Shown piece after piece: positions 1 to 5,243 of a DNA stretch of 6,805 nucleotides. This DNA comes from Acidobacteriota bacterium (GTDB lineage: Bacteria > Acidobacteriota > Blastocatellia > Pyrinomonadales > Pyrinomonadaceae), in the NCBI GenBank assembly GCA_003222855.1, contig QHXH01000338.1, forward strand, positions 1 to 6,805. Reading direction: 5' to 3'. The stretch's first letter is position 1. Each line of letters starts with the position of its first letter. A program made the translations under genes and the position numbers. Under the pieces are notes generated by a model. The model was not told the DNA's origin. It made no database searches and saw only the letters and a program-made list of their open reading frames with translations.

Positions 1-1
1 T

Positions 2-262
2 TTGGTTCTCAATGTAGTCTTACGCGAAAAGTACGTGACCTACGCCGTGAGCATCGGGATCGGCGCGGCGATGTTTTATTTGTACAGCACCGGCTACCTG
101 CATTGGCTTTACAACCCGCTCTTTTACCACCTTGGGAAATACGCGGATCTGGTCGGCATGAATCGAAACATTCTCCTGTTGCAGAGGTCTTTTTGGTTGG
201 CGGTGGCCATTATGTTTCTCGCAGTCGCGCAGGCTTGCTTCCCGCGTAAGACATCAAGATGA
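2..262 (+). CDS. C-terminal fragment of a multi-pass membrane protein, probably ABC-type permease (5' truncated by window edge)
   Basis: Only the last 86 codons are present. The frame is open to the left edge, so the TTG at position 2 is unlikely to be the real start; it ends at a TGA at 260-262. Two hydrophobic segments are visible: roughly residues 12-32 (YVTYAVSIGIGAAMFYLY) and 64-80 (FWLAVAIMFLAVAQACF). They are separated by an aromatic-rich loop (HWLYNPLFYHLGKYADL), and the tail is short and basic (PRKTSR), as expected at a cytoplasmic C-terminus. From memory, the loop and last helix resemble the end of large ABC-2-type permeases found in Acidobacteriota and Bacteroidota, some linked to M1-family peptidase domains. 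That assignment is tentative; an integral membrane protein is secure. It converges on the VOC gene, with 129 bases between the two stop codons. Confidence 0.6.
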   Translation: MVLNVVLREKYVTYAVSIGIGAAMFYLYSTGYLHWLYNPLFYHLGKYADLVGMNRNILLLQRSFWLAVAIMFLAVAQACFPRKTSR

Positions 263-352
263 TTGTTTCATCGCGCGGTGATTAACGGATCGAAGTTAGA
301 TTGAAGTAGACGTCGATGTTCAAGCAAGGATTTTCGATTCCTGATCAATCGG

Positions 353-380
353 CCACGGAGGCACAGAGACGCAGAGAGAG
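353..380. repeat. Possible single arm of a dispersed CACGGAGGCACAGAGA-type repeat
   Basis: The stretch beginning CCACGGAGGCACAGAGACGC is purine-rich and resembles a dispersed repeat I recall from many environmental bacterial genomes. No matching opposite arm is visible in this window, so it would be a half copy. It lies in the 129-base gap between the convergent permease and VOC genes. I see no clear terminator there: the only hairpin is a 5-bp CGATT/AATCG stem near 335-351. Confidence 0.3.
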
Positions 381-391
381 ACCTCCCGACA

Positions 392-814
392 TCATTTAGC
401 TTCTTTCTTGTCCTGGCCCAGACTAAACCAATTGCCAGAGTTGTCCTTCATCACGGTGGCGGTCCCCCACGATTGCGTGACCGGAGGGCCTTTGAATTCA
501 ACTCCGCGCGCCTTTAACTCCTCATAAGTCTTGTGGATGTCATCCGCTTCAAACACGCCGGCGCCGAGTACGCCTTTTTCCATCAGCGCTTTCAGTTGCG
601 CGGCCGATTCTTCATCCAGGATGTATCCCGGTTTTGGTTCCATCAAAATAATCTCAAAGCCAGGCTGACCTTTTATTCTCATCGTCAACCAGCGATAGTC
701 GTCGCCGATCATGGCGTCGGTATCGACTTCAAAGCCCAGTTTGTCCCGATAGAACTCGAGCGCTTCCTGTTGGTTCTTTACCCAAACAGTGGCATGCGAC
801 ATTTTTGTGATCAT
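392..814 (-). CDS. VOC (glyoxalase/bleomycin-resistance fold) family protein
   Basis: This 140-residue protein has the size of a single VOC domain, two beta-alpha-beta-beta-beta modules. Module 1 covers about residues 5-60, with MSHATVWVKNQQEALEFYRD, KLGFEV and the FEIIL strand. Module 2 covers about 83-133, with GAGVFEADDIHKTYEELKAR, GVEF and NSGNWFSLGQ. Candidate metal-site residues His7 and Glu54 are present, but module 2 lacks the usual His and Glu (Phe88, Ser131). It may therefore not be a classical metal-dependent glyoxalase, and no substrate can be named. The start at 814 has an AAGGGA element about 10 bases upstream; ATG 802 is the alternative. The frame stays open up to 988, but that extension is compositionally unlike the family and runs into a repeat. 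It lies downstream of the AraC regulator on the same strand, a pairing common in soil bacteria that suggests the regulator and this gene work together. Confidence 0.88.
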   Translation of the reverse strand: MITKMSHATVWVKNQQEALEFYRDKLGFEVDTDAMIGDDYRWLTMRIKGQPGFEIILMEPKPGYILDEESAAQLKALMEKGVLGAGVFEADDIHKTYEELKARGVEFKGPPVTQSWGTATVMKDNSGNWFSLGQDKKEAK

Positions 815-935
815 AGTTTTCGCGTCCCTTCGTCGGAATTTACGAAGGAGCATAGAGAGTTTGGCGGAATCTGTCTTCTCGAAAATTGCTGAATTGTGGG
901 TCGGCGTTTGCGGGTATTCTCTCCGGTTGTGAATG

Positions 936-1021
936 CGGGGCGCTAGCCCGACCGTTAGGGAGGGCTCCAGGACTTGCGGCTTGAACACAGAGCCCTCCCT
1001 AACAGTCGGGCTAATGCCCCG
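936..1021. repeat. Palindromic intergenic repeat, family A (GTCGGGCT type), full copy
   Basis: The left arm 936-966 and right arm 991-1021 are inverted repeats of 31 bases with 28 matching positions, around a 24-base loop (967-990). The core is AGCCCGACCGTTAGGGAGGG and its complement. It lies 12 bases past the AraC stop codon and 121 bases before the VOC start, so it would sit inside any AraC-VOC transcript as a strong hairpin. There is no T-tract on either side, so it is not a standard intrinsic terminator. Related sequences occur at 1658-1686 and 5872-5944. Confidence 0.85.
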
Positions 1022-1033
1022 AGTCCGATGTGG

Positions 1034-1453
1034 CTAGTCGCGCAAGCCGAGGCCGCTCATGTAGAGAAAGCAGGGTGGCACCTTACTGAGGGACTGCATC
1101 TGGCGCACGCGGTAATTGATCGGGGCGTCGCCGACGCATTTGCGAAACAGCGTACTGAATGAACCGAGACTTTGAAAGCCAACTTCAAAGCAAACGTCCG
1201 TCACGCTGAGTCGTCGCGAACGGAGCAGTTCCTTCGCTTTTTCAATCCGGCGGCGCATCAGATACTGGTGTGGAGTGGTCGCAAACGCTTCGCGAAACAG
1301 GCGGAGAAAATGATAGCGGGACAAACAAGCTTGCTTTGAAATCTCGTCCAGGTCGAGCGGTAAATCGTAGCATTCGTCGATAAAAGTCCGCGCGCGACAA
1401 AGCCGCTCGTGCACCTCGCTGCCATGCGATCTGGTTTGTCCCGCTTCCGCCAT
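1034..1453 (-). CDS. AraC/XylS-family transcriptional regulator, short form
   Basis: The 139 residues contain essentially only the AraC DNA-binding domain with its two helix-turn-helix motifs. The first is at about residues 35-58 (LDEISKQACLSRYHFLRLFR) and the second at about 84-106 (VTDVCFEVGFQSLGSFSTLF). The family signature continues as RKCVGDAPINYR. There is no N-terminal effector-binding domain, so ligand sensing is either absent or left to the short C-terminal tail, which has a VPPCFL motif that I recall from AraC genes paired with VOC genes. The start ATG 1453 lacks a visible Shine-Dalgarno sequence. Its probable target is the VOC gene downstream, 219 bases away across a palindromic repeat. 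The tail ends 12 bases before that repeat, and it may have been shortened by it. Confidence 0.9.
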   Translation of the reverse strand: MAEAGQTRSHGSEVHERLCRARTFIDECYDLPLDLDEISKQACLSRYHFLRLFREAFATTPHQYLMRRRIEKAKELLRSRRLSVTDVCFEVGFQSLGSFSTLFRKCVGDAPINYRVRQMQSLSKVPPCFLYMSGLGLRD

Positions 1454-1548
1454 AAAGATTTTCGGAGGACGTGATTCTACTGCGAGTTAAAGGAAAGGTG
1501 AAAGGGTCGCAGAAACCCAAGCGTCAGGGACGGTGCAGATAATAGGGA

Positions 1549-1644
1549 ATCAGCCGCGGATGAACGCGGATTTACGCTGATAAGAATAAAACAGCAGTTC
1601 TGTTCGTTCTGATCCGCGTATATCCGCGTGAATCTGCGGCTGAT
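1549..1644. repeat. Palindromic intergenic repeat, family B (ATCAGCCGCGGAT type)
   Basis: The left arm 1549-1581 and right arm 1612-1644 are inverted repeats with 28 of 33 positions matching, around a 30-base loop. Each arm also holds internal GCGGAT/ATCCGCG units. The sequence resembles a dispersed 'ATCCGCGTTCATCCGCGGCTGA' repeat that I recall as frequent in several environmental phyla. It sits between the glycosyltransferase stop and the AraC start and, together with the family A half copy next to it, fills most of that 234-base gap. Confidence 0.8.
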
Positions 1645-1657
1645 CTATTCTGAGCTT

Positions 1658-1686
1658 ACCCTCTCTGACGGTCGGGTTTCTGACAG
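1658..1686. repeat. Half copy (right arm) of palindromic repeat family A
   Basis: Aligned without gaps, 23 of 29 bases match the right arm of the repeat at 5916-5944, including the shared core TGACGGTCGGG. No left arm is present: the sequence upstream is the family B palindrome, which ends 13 bases away. The half copy ends at 1686, one base before the stop codon of the glycosyltransferase gene (1688-1690). Confidence 0.65.
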
Positions 1687-1687
1687 A

Positions 1688-2416
1688 TCATCGTCCCGAG
1701 TTGTACCAATACCTCTCCGCCAGTTTTTCGTCGTGCCACTTCCGGGTGATCAGACTCTTGAGTGCGACACGGAGCATGCCGAAGTAGTGCCAATCACCGA
1801 ATTGATCGAACTTGCGAGTACAGGCGAGCGCTTTCACTTGTGGCAGTCGAGTCGTGCGCTGACCTTTGGTGCGCCCAAGACGGCGTAGCGCCAGCGGAAG
1901 AATCACATCCTCGGCGTACAAACGGCTTTCGTCATAGCCGCCGACACTCTGAAAATCTTCGCGGCGACAAAACGACAATCCGGTGTCGAGCCCGGTCAGC
2001 AAGACTATCGGCATAGCAATACAGTAAGTAACCAGAAGAGCGAATGACTTCCTTTCCAGAATCCCGCCGGTAACTCCCCAGATGTAACGGCCGGTCTTCA
2101 TCGCCTCGTCGATCGCATTGAAGGTCTGCGAATGAATCGCCGAATCAGCGTCGATGAAGCAGAGAATTTCTCCACGTGATGCCCGCGCCCCGCCGTTCCG
2201 CGCCGCGGCGATGCGACGCTTCGGTACGTGAACGACTCGCGCGCCGTGCGCACGTGCAACTTCCGCCGTTGCATCACTCGAATCGTTGTCAGCGACAATT
2301 ACTTCAATCTCATCACGCCCGCCGGAATAGTTCGCCCGGGCCACTTCGATCGATTTCAAGAGCCGCGGCAAGTATTGCTCTTCATTATAGGCGGGAATGA
2401 TGACTGAGAATTTCAT
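1688..2416 (-). CDS. Family 2 glycosyltransferase (GT-A fold)
   Basis: This 242-residue protein would transfer a sugar from a nucleotide-sugar donor, probably for cell-surface polysaccharide, glycolipid or carotenoid-type glycosylation; the acceptor is unknown. The N-terminus is typical GT2: FSVIIPAYNEEQYLPRLLKS (3-22), then VIVADNDSSDATAEVA (39-54), the substrate strand GARVVHVPK, and RNGGARASRGEILCFIDADS, whose DAD (89-91) is the metal/nucleotide DxD motif. SVGGYDE and YAEDV (157-171) supply the acceptor-side acidic residues. A hydrophobic stretch at about 126-142 could be a membrane-associated helix. The protein ends ERYWYNSGR with TGA directly beside a repeat half copy, but the length looks normal. 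The start ATG 2416 has no good Shine-Dalgarno site, and the palindrome at 2421-2486 lies immediately upstream. It follows the DUF434 gene by 75 bases on the same strand and may be cotranscribed with it. Confidence 0.92.
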   Translation of the reverse strand: MKFSVIIPAYNEEQYLPRLLKSIEVARANYSGGRDEIEVIVADNDSSDATAEVARAHGARVVHVPKRRIAAARNGGARASRGEILCFIDADSAIHSQTFNAIDEAMKTGRYIWGVTGGILERKSFALLVTYCIAMPIVLLTGLDTGLSFCRREDFQSVGGYDESRLYAEDVILPLALRRLGRTKGQRTTRLPQVKALACTRKFDQFGDWHYFGMLRVALKSLITRKWHDEKLAERYWYNSGR

Positions 2417-2420
2417 TTAG

Positions 2421-2486
2421 GTTTCGGAGTACCGACTTCAGTCGGAATTTTTCAAGCAGGAACCGCCTAAAGGCGGAACTCCAAAC
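2421..2486. repeat. Nested palindromic repeat, family C, filling the DUF434-glycosyltransferase gap
   Basis: Two arms (2421-2445 and 2463-2486) form an imperfect inverted repeat around a 17-base spacer. Each arm is itself a small hairpin: CCGAC-TTCA-GTCGG at 2432-2445 and CCGCCT-AA-AGGCGG at 2463-2476. The outer ends read GTTTCGGAGT and ACTCCAAAC. The element takes up almost the whole gap, from 5 bases after the DUF434 stop codon to 4 bases before the glycosyltransferase start codon. On the minus-strand transcript it would be a structured leader for the glycosyltransferase. Confidence 0.75.
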
Positions 2487-2491
2487 TGCCG

Positions 2492-3211
2492 CTAACAGCT
2501 TAGATCAATCAACCAGGCGCCCGCCACTCTTTTCTCAATTAGCGATGCAGCGAGATTGTTCCACCTTTGCACTTGATCAAGAACCGGACCGTCCGAAGAA
2601 ATGACGATCCGATTTGAACGGATTAGTTGAGCATCCGGATTGAATGCCAGGCCGACTGTCCAATCCCAATTTCGATCCGCAGCCAGAACCCGAATCCGTT
2701 GCGCCAAGCGTCCGCTATTCGAAATCGGCTTGTCGAGAATACACGCGACCGATTCCACGCCGGCCTGATCGAGTACTTCGCCGATCAGAATGATCGCGTC
2801 TTCTGTCTCATTCACCGATCGATAAGAACTGTGAACGCTCGATAGATCCCGAATGCAGTCGTCACGACCACGTATCAACACGCCGCCGCTCAACGCAGCT
2901 TCGATAGTAATGATGAGATTGAAGCCGTCGATAATTATTTGTGCGCCTCTTAAAGATTCCATCCCGACTCTGGACGCCAACCGGGATGACGAGCTTCGGT
3001 CTGAACAAGCCACGCGCGAAACTGCCAGTCTTTGCCGGTCGTTGAGAGCGAACTTATCGCCAACCAGTTTCAGCGCGCCCGTGATGTGGTACTCGCGCGT
3101 CAGGAGCCATGACAGCTCGCTAACGGCGGCGCGTATCTTCGGTAATTGATCGTCAGCAAACAGCTTTCGATCTTCCGGATGGGCGCCGCGATGTTTGCGA
3201 ATGTCAGGCAT
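2492..3211 (-). CDS. DUF434 / DUF5616-type protein, function unknown
   Basis: I recognise this 239-residue protein from its family pattern. An N-terminal DUF434-like helical part covers about residues 1-70 (MPDIRKHRGAHPEDRKLFAD, SWLLTREYHITGALKLVGDK, LNDRQRLAVSRVACSD). A C-terminal DUF5616-like alpha/beta domain covers about 88-237. The C-terminal domain starts with the strand IIIDGFNLIIT (Asp95), followed by GRDDCIRDLSSVH, the strand ACILDKPISNSGRL (Asp160, Asn165) and IVISSDGPVLD (Asp207, Asp212). This spacing of strand-end acids after an IDGFN motif resembles PIN/NYN-type nucleases; a nuclease role is inference only. The length is typical for the two-domain family. The start ATG 3211 is chosen for the conserved MPDIRKHRG start; a Shine-Dalgarno site is not evident. 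It is divergent from the small protein gene at 3324, with 112 bases between them, and followed by the glycosyltransferase. Confidence 0.8.
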   Translation of the reverse strand: MPDIRKHRGAHPEDRKLFADDQLPKIRAAVSELSWLLTREYHITGALKLVGDKFALNDRQRLAVSRVACSDRSSSSRLASRVGMESLRGAQIIIDGFNLIITIEAALSGGVLIRGRDDCIRDLSSVHSSYRSVNETEDAIILIGEVLDQAGVESVACILDKPISNSGRLAQRIRVLAADRNWDWTVGLAFNPDAQLIRSNRIVISSDGPVLDQVQRWNNLAASLIEKRVAGAWLIDLSC

Positions 3212-3307
3212 ATTTAGGTCACACTCTAGTTTGCGAATACGGAGTGTACAAGCTAACTCGAACTCAACCGTTCTGTTCTAATGGCCTTATCTCGCCTTCT
3301 GGATTTC

Positions 3308-3316
3308 TGCTAAACT
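3308..3316 (+). promoter_or_regulatory. Possible extended -10 promoter element (TGC-TAAACT), likely giving a leaderless mRNA
   Basis: TG at 3308-3309 followed after one base by TAAACT (3311-3316) fits an extended -10 element, though the hexamer matches TATAAT at only 4 of 6 positions. The best -35 candidate, TTATCT at 3287-3292, is poor. Transcription would start near 3323, next to the ATG at 3324. This agrees with the absence of any Shine-Dalgarno sequence before that gene. No independent evidence supports it. Confidence 0.3.
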
Positions 3317-3323
3317 AAACGCA

Positions 3324-3569
3324 ATGGATAAAGTCGAATACACCGAAGCGGAGCGTTGGCTGATCGAGCCAAAACCGGGCACAGCCGCGGCGCGCGCGCG
3401 CGACTTTGGCGTCGATTTGTCGCTGACTGTTAGCAACCTTCGATTAACACCTCACGAGCGAGTCAAGAGGCTTGATGAATTCCAACACGAGATGAAACTG
3501 CTGCGGGAAGCAGTTCGCTCGGCAAAACAAAATGGCCGAGATAGCGCAAGGCCTAAAACTGTTCGCTGA
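3324..3569 (+). CDS. Small conserved-looking protein paired with a nucleotidyltransferase
   Basis: The 81-residue protein looks largely alpha-helical and soluble. The central part, TAAARARDFGVDLSLTVSNL followed by RLTPHERVKRLDEFQ and an amphipathic LLREAVRSAK, matches a pattern I recall in small proteins encoded directly before MNT-like nucleotidyltransferases, but I know no named domain. The last 13 codons overlap the next gene (3532-3569), so translation of the two is probably coupled. In such overlapping pairs the small partner may act as an antitoxin or accessory subunit; that is inference. It begins at ATG 3324 without a Shine-Dalgarno site. The tail QNGRDSARPKTVR is shaped by the overlap. 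If the downstream nucleotidyltransferase is really broken, this gene may be the surviving half of a decaying module. Confidence 0.75.
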   Translation: MDKVEYTEAERWLIEPKPGTAAARARDFGVDLSLTVSNLRLTPHERVKRLDEFQHEMKLLREAVRSAKQNGRDSARPKTVR

Positions 3570-3968
3570 CTTTAAGGTTGATTGCGTAGTCGTTGGTGGC
3601 GTCGCGGCGGGAGCGCGCGGTTCATCTCACGTCACTTACGATCTCGACGTTTGTTACTCGCGTAATCCAGCCAATCTCGCGCGATTGGCTCAGGCGCTGA
3701 GATCAGTTAACGCGACTCTTCGGGGTGCTCCAAGAGATTTACCTTTTCGACTTGACGCTGAAACGCTTGCCCGAGGTCTTAACTTTACCTTTAATACCGA
3801 CATCGGAAGCATCGACATCCTGGGAGAGGTTCAAGGAGTCGGCGATTATCAAGAATGTCTCCAAGACTCTAACGTGCTGGAGTTATTTGATAATTCTTGT
3901 CGAGTGTTGTCTCTGGAAAAATGGAAGCGATTCTTGAACATCGCCGTCGAAGCGGAACAACAGAATAG
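3532..3968 (+). pseudogene. MNT-like nucleotidyltransferase gene with probable 3' internal deletion and frameshift
   Basis: Residues 1-130 are a clear nucleotidyltransferase: VVVGGVAAGARGSSHVTYDL holds the GG (22-23) and the start of the DLD catalytic acids (37-39), followed by SRNPANLARLAQAL, GLNFTFNTD and the third acid in IDILGEV (Asp95). At SCRVLSLEK (codon AAA 3919-3921) the family should continue with a Lys-Arg-x-x-Gly/Asn-Arg-x-Lys-Asp segment. It is missing, and the frame runs on as unrelated sequence to 4158, overlapping the next gene by 182 bases. In the frame starting at 3921 the sequence reads MEAILEHRRRSGTTE and stops at TAG 3966-3968. That looks like the family's normal C-terminus and ends 8 bases before the next start codon. 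I infer a deletion of roughly 60 bases. The catalytic core is intact, so some activity is possible. The alternative is a genuine CDS 3532-4158 or a -1 frameshift at the run of five A's. Confidence 0.6.
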
Positions 3969-3976
3969 ACGGATTT

Positions 3977-5083
3977 ATGAACAAGACATTTCAAGTCTTT
4001 ATCCTTATCGTAACTTTGGTGCTCGTACCTATGACGAGCGCTGCACAACCGTCAGTTGCACAGCACTCACTCACTCAAGCTCAAGCTTCTCGATTCGCCG
4101 CGCTCGCGTTGAAATGCACTCAAAAGGAATACCCAAACAAACCCGATCACACCATTAATGACGAGTCGGACGTGCGCAATCCGCGCGCGATGCATCCGGC
4201 GTTTTACGGTTGCCTGGATTGGCATTCGACGGTGCATGGACATTGGATGCTCGTGCATCTGCTCCGTCTTTTCCCAAATCTGCCTGAATCAAAACAGATT
4301 CGCGCGGCGCTTGATGCGAATCTCAGTGCGAAGAACATTACCGGCGAGGTTGCTTATTTAAAGCAGGCAAATCGCGCTTCTTTCGAACGCACCTACGGAT
4401 GGGCGTGGTTGCTCAAGCTGGCGGAAGAGCTGCACGATTGGAACGATGAAGACGGGCGGCGGTGGTCGCGTAATCTCGCTCCCCTTGCCGGCGCATTCGT
4501 CGAAAAGTATCTGGCGTTTCTTCCCAAACAGAATTATCCGATTCGCACCGGCGTGCATCCGAACACGGCGTTTGGTCTTGCGTTCGCGCTCGATTATGCG
4601 CGCGCAGCCGGAGACAAGAAATTAGAGACACTGATCATCGAACGCAGTCGCACATATTACGGCCATGACGTGAATTATCCGGCCGCATGGGAACCAGGCG
4701 GCGAAGATTTCTTTTCGCCTGCCTTGATGGAAGCTGATCTAGTGCGGCGCGTGATGAATAAGGCTGAGTTTGCGCGCTGGTTCCATCGATTTCTTCCGGG
4801 GCTGGCTTCCAATCAACCCAGGTCGCTTCTGCAGCCGGCGATCGTCACCGATCGCAGCGATCCGAAACTGGTCCACCTCGATGGTTTGAATCTCAGCCGC
4901 GCCTGGTGCATGAGAAGTATTGCGTCGGCCCTGCCGCAAAACGATCCGGCCCGCCGCGTCCTTGCTCGATCGGCAATCGCTCATGCGAACGCTGCGCTGC
5001 CTTACATCACCAGCGGAAACTATGAAGGCGAACACTGGCTGGCATCGTTTGCGGTTTATCTGTTGACGACGCCGGCGCCATGA
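3977..5083 (+). CDS. Secreted DUF2891-family protein
   Basis: The 368-residue protein starts with a Sec signal peptide: MNKTF, a hydrophobic core FILIVTLVLVPM, then TSAAQ with likely cleavage near residues 22-24. The mature protein should be periplasmic or exported. It matches the DUF2891 pattern as I recall it: HPAFYGCLDWHSTVHGHW (73-90), FERTYGWAWLLKLAEEL (136-152), HPNTAFGLAFALDYA (194-208), EPGGEDFFSPALMEADLV (239-256), HLDGLNLSRAW (300-310) and GNYEGEHWLASFAVYLLT (348-365). The many conserved His, Trp and acidic residues in a helix-rich chain suggest an alpha/alpha-barrel enzyme, possibly acting on carbohydrate; no activity is established. The start at ATG 3977 is fixed by the signal peptide, with a weak ACGGA 5 bases upstream. 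It lies 8 bases after the inferred original stop of the nucleotidyltransferase and may use its transcript. A long palindrome follows 14 bases after the stop. Confidence 0.9.
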   Translation: MNKTFQVFILIVTLVLVPMTSAAQPSVAQHSLTQAQASRFAALALKCTQKEYPNKPDHTINDESDVRNPRAMHPAFYGCLDWHSTVHGHWMLVHLLRLFPNLPESKQIRAALDANLSAKNITGEVAYLKQANRASFERTYGWAWLLKLAEELHDWNDEDGRRWSRNLAPLAGAFVEKYLAFLPKQNYPIRTGVHPNTAFGLAFALDYARAAGDKKLETLIIERSRTYYGHDVNYPAAWEPGGEDFFSPALMEADLVRRVMNKAEFARWFHRFLPGLASNQPRSLLQPAIVTDRSDPKLVHLDGLNLSRAWCMRSIASALPQNDPARRVLARSAIAHANAALPYITSGNYEGEHWLASFAVYLLTTPAP

Positions 5084-5097
5084 GCCGGGTGACGATG

Positions 5098-5199
5098 ATG
5101 AGATCAGTACCGGGAGCGGTAGCGACCGGGTTGTTCTGGCAAACTCGACCGTTGTATGAGTTGAGACCCGGTCGCTACCGCTCCCGGTACTGACCTCAT
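5098..5199. repeat. Long near-perfect palindromic repeat, family D (ACCGGGAGCGGTAGCGACC type)
   Basis: The arms 5098-5131 and 5166-5199 match at 33 of 34 positions, and the inner 28 bases (5104-5131 against 5166-5193) match perfectly, around a 34-base loop. The core is GTACCGGGAGCGGTAGCGAC. It begins 14 bases after the DUF2891 stop and ends 5 bases before the TATAAT box of the aconitase-family gene. No T-tract follows, so it is not a canonical terminator, but the hairpin could still stabilise or end the DUF2891 transcript. It is unrelated in sequence to families A, B and C. Confidence 0.9.
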
Positions 5200-5204
5200 T
5201 GCCC

Positions 5205-5210
5205 TATAAT
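5205..5210 (+). promoter_or_regulatory. Consensus -10 box (TATAAT) for the aconitase-family gene
   Basis: A perfect TATAAT lies 33 bases before the ATG at 5244, predicting a start of transcription near 5217 and a leader of about 27 bases. The expected -35 position (about 5182-5187) falls inside the right arm of the 5098-5199 palindrome and reads TCCCGG, with no resemblance to TTGACA. The promoter may therefore depend on an activator, an alternative sigma factor, or sequence supplied by the repeat. Confidence 0.55.
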
Positions 5211-5234
5211 GAAACAGAATTAAGAAATCTTACC

Positions 5235-5238
5235 GGAG
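5235..5238 (+). promoter_or_regulatory. Shine-Dalgarno site (GGAG) that favours the second of two adjacent ATGs
   Basis: GGAG is followed by ATGs at 5241 and 5244. The gap is 2 bases to the first and 5 bases to the second, so the second is the more likely start. The two choices differ by one Met. Confidence 0.55.
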
Positions 5239-5243
5239 CAATG

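Noticed and set aside
533..892. Plus-strand open frame opposite the VOC gene
   Set aside because: It is the antisense shadow of a well-supported VOC coding region and shows no recognisable domain.
815..988. N-terminal extension of the VOC protein to an upstream ATG at 988
   Set aside because: The extra 58 residues have no family counterpart, overlap the palindromic repeat, and the ATG at 814 has a better ribosome-binding context followed at once by the VOC domain.
936..1021. CRISPR array or tandem repeat
   Set aside because: The copies are single inverted pairs with no regular spacers or direct repeats, and no cas genes are nearby.
1242..1520. Minus-strand open frame overlapping the AraC gene in another frame
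   Set aside because: The AraC frame carries both helix-turn-helix motifs; this one is low-complexity and featureless.
2432..2450. Intrinsic terminator on the plus strand (CCGAC-TTCA-GTCGG followed by AATTTTT)
   Set aside because: It has terminator form, but no plus-strand gene reads into it. The same hairpin is part of the family C repeat, and in the direction of the flanking minus-strand genes it lacks the T-tract.
3969..4158. C-terminal extension of the nucleotidyltransferase frame to 4158
   Set aside because: It overlaps the signal-peptide-bearing DUF2891 gene in another frame, is Ser/Arg-rich and not family-like, and is better explained as run-on after a frameshift.
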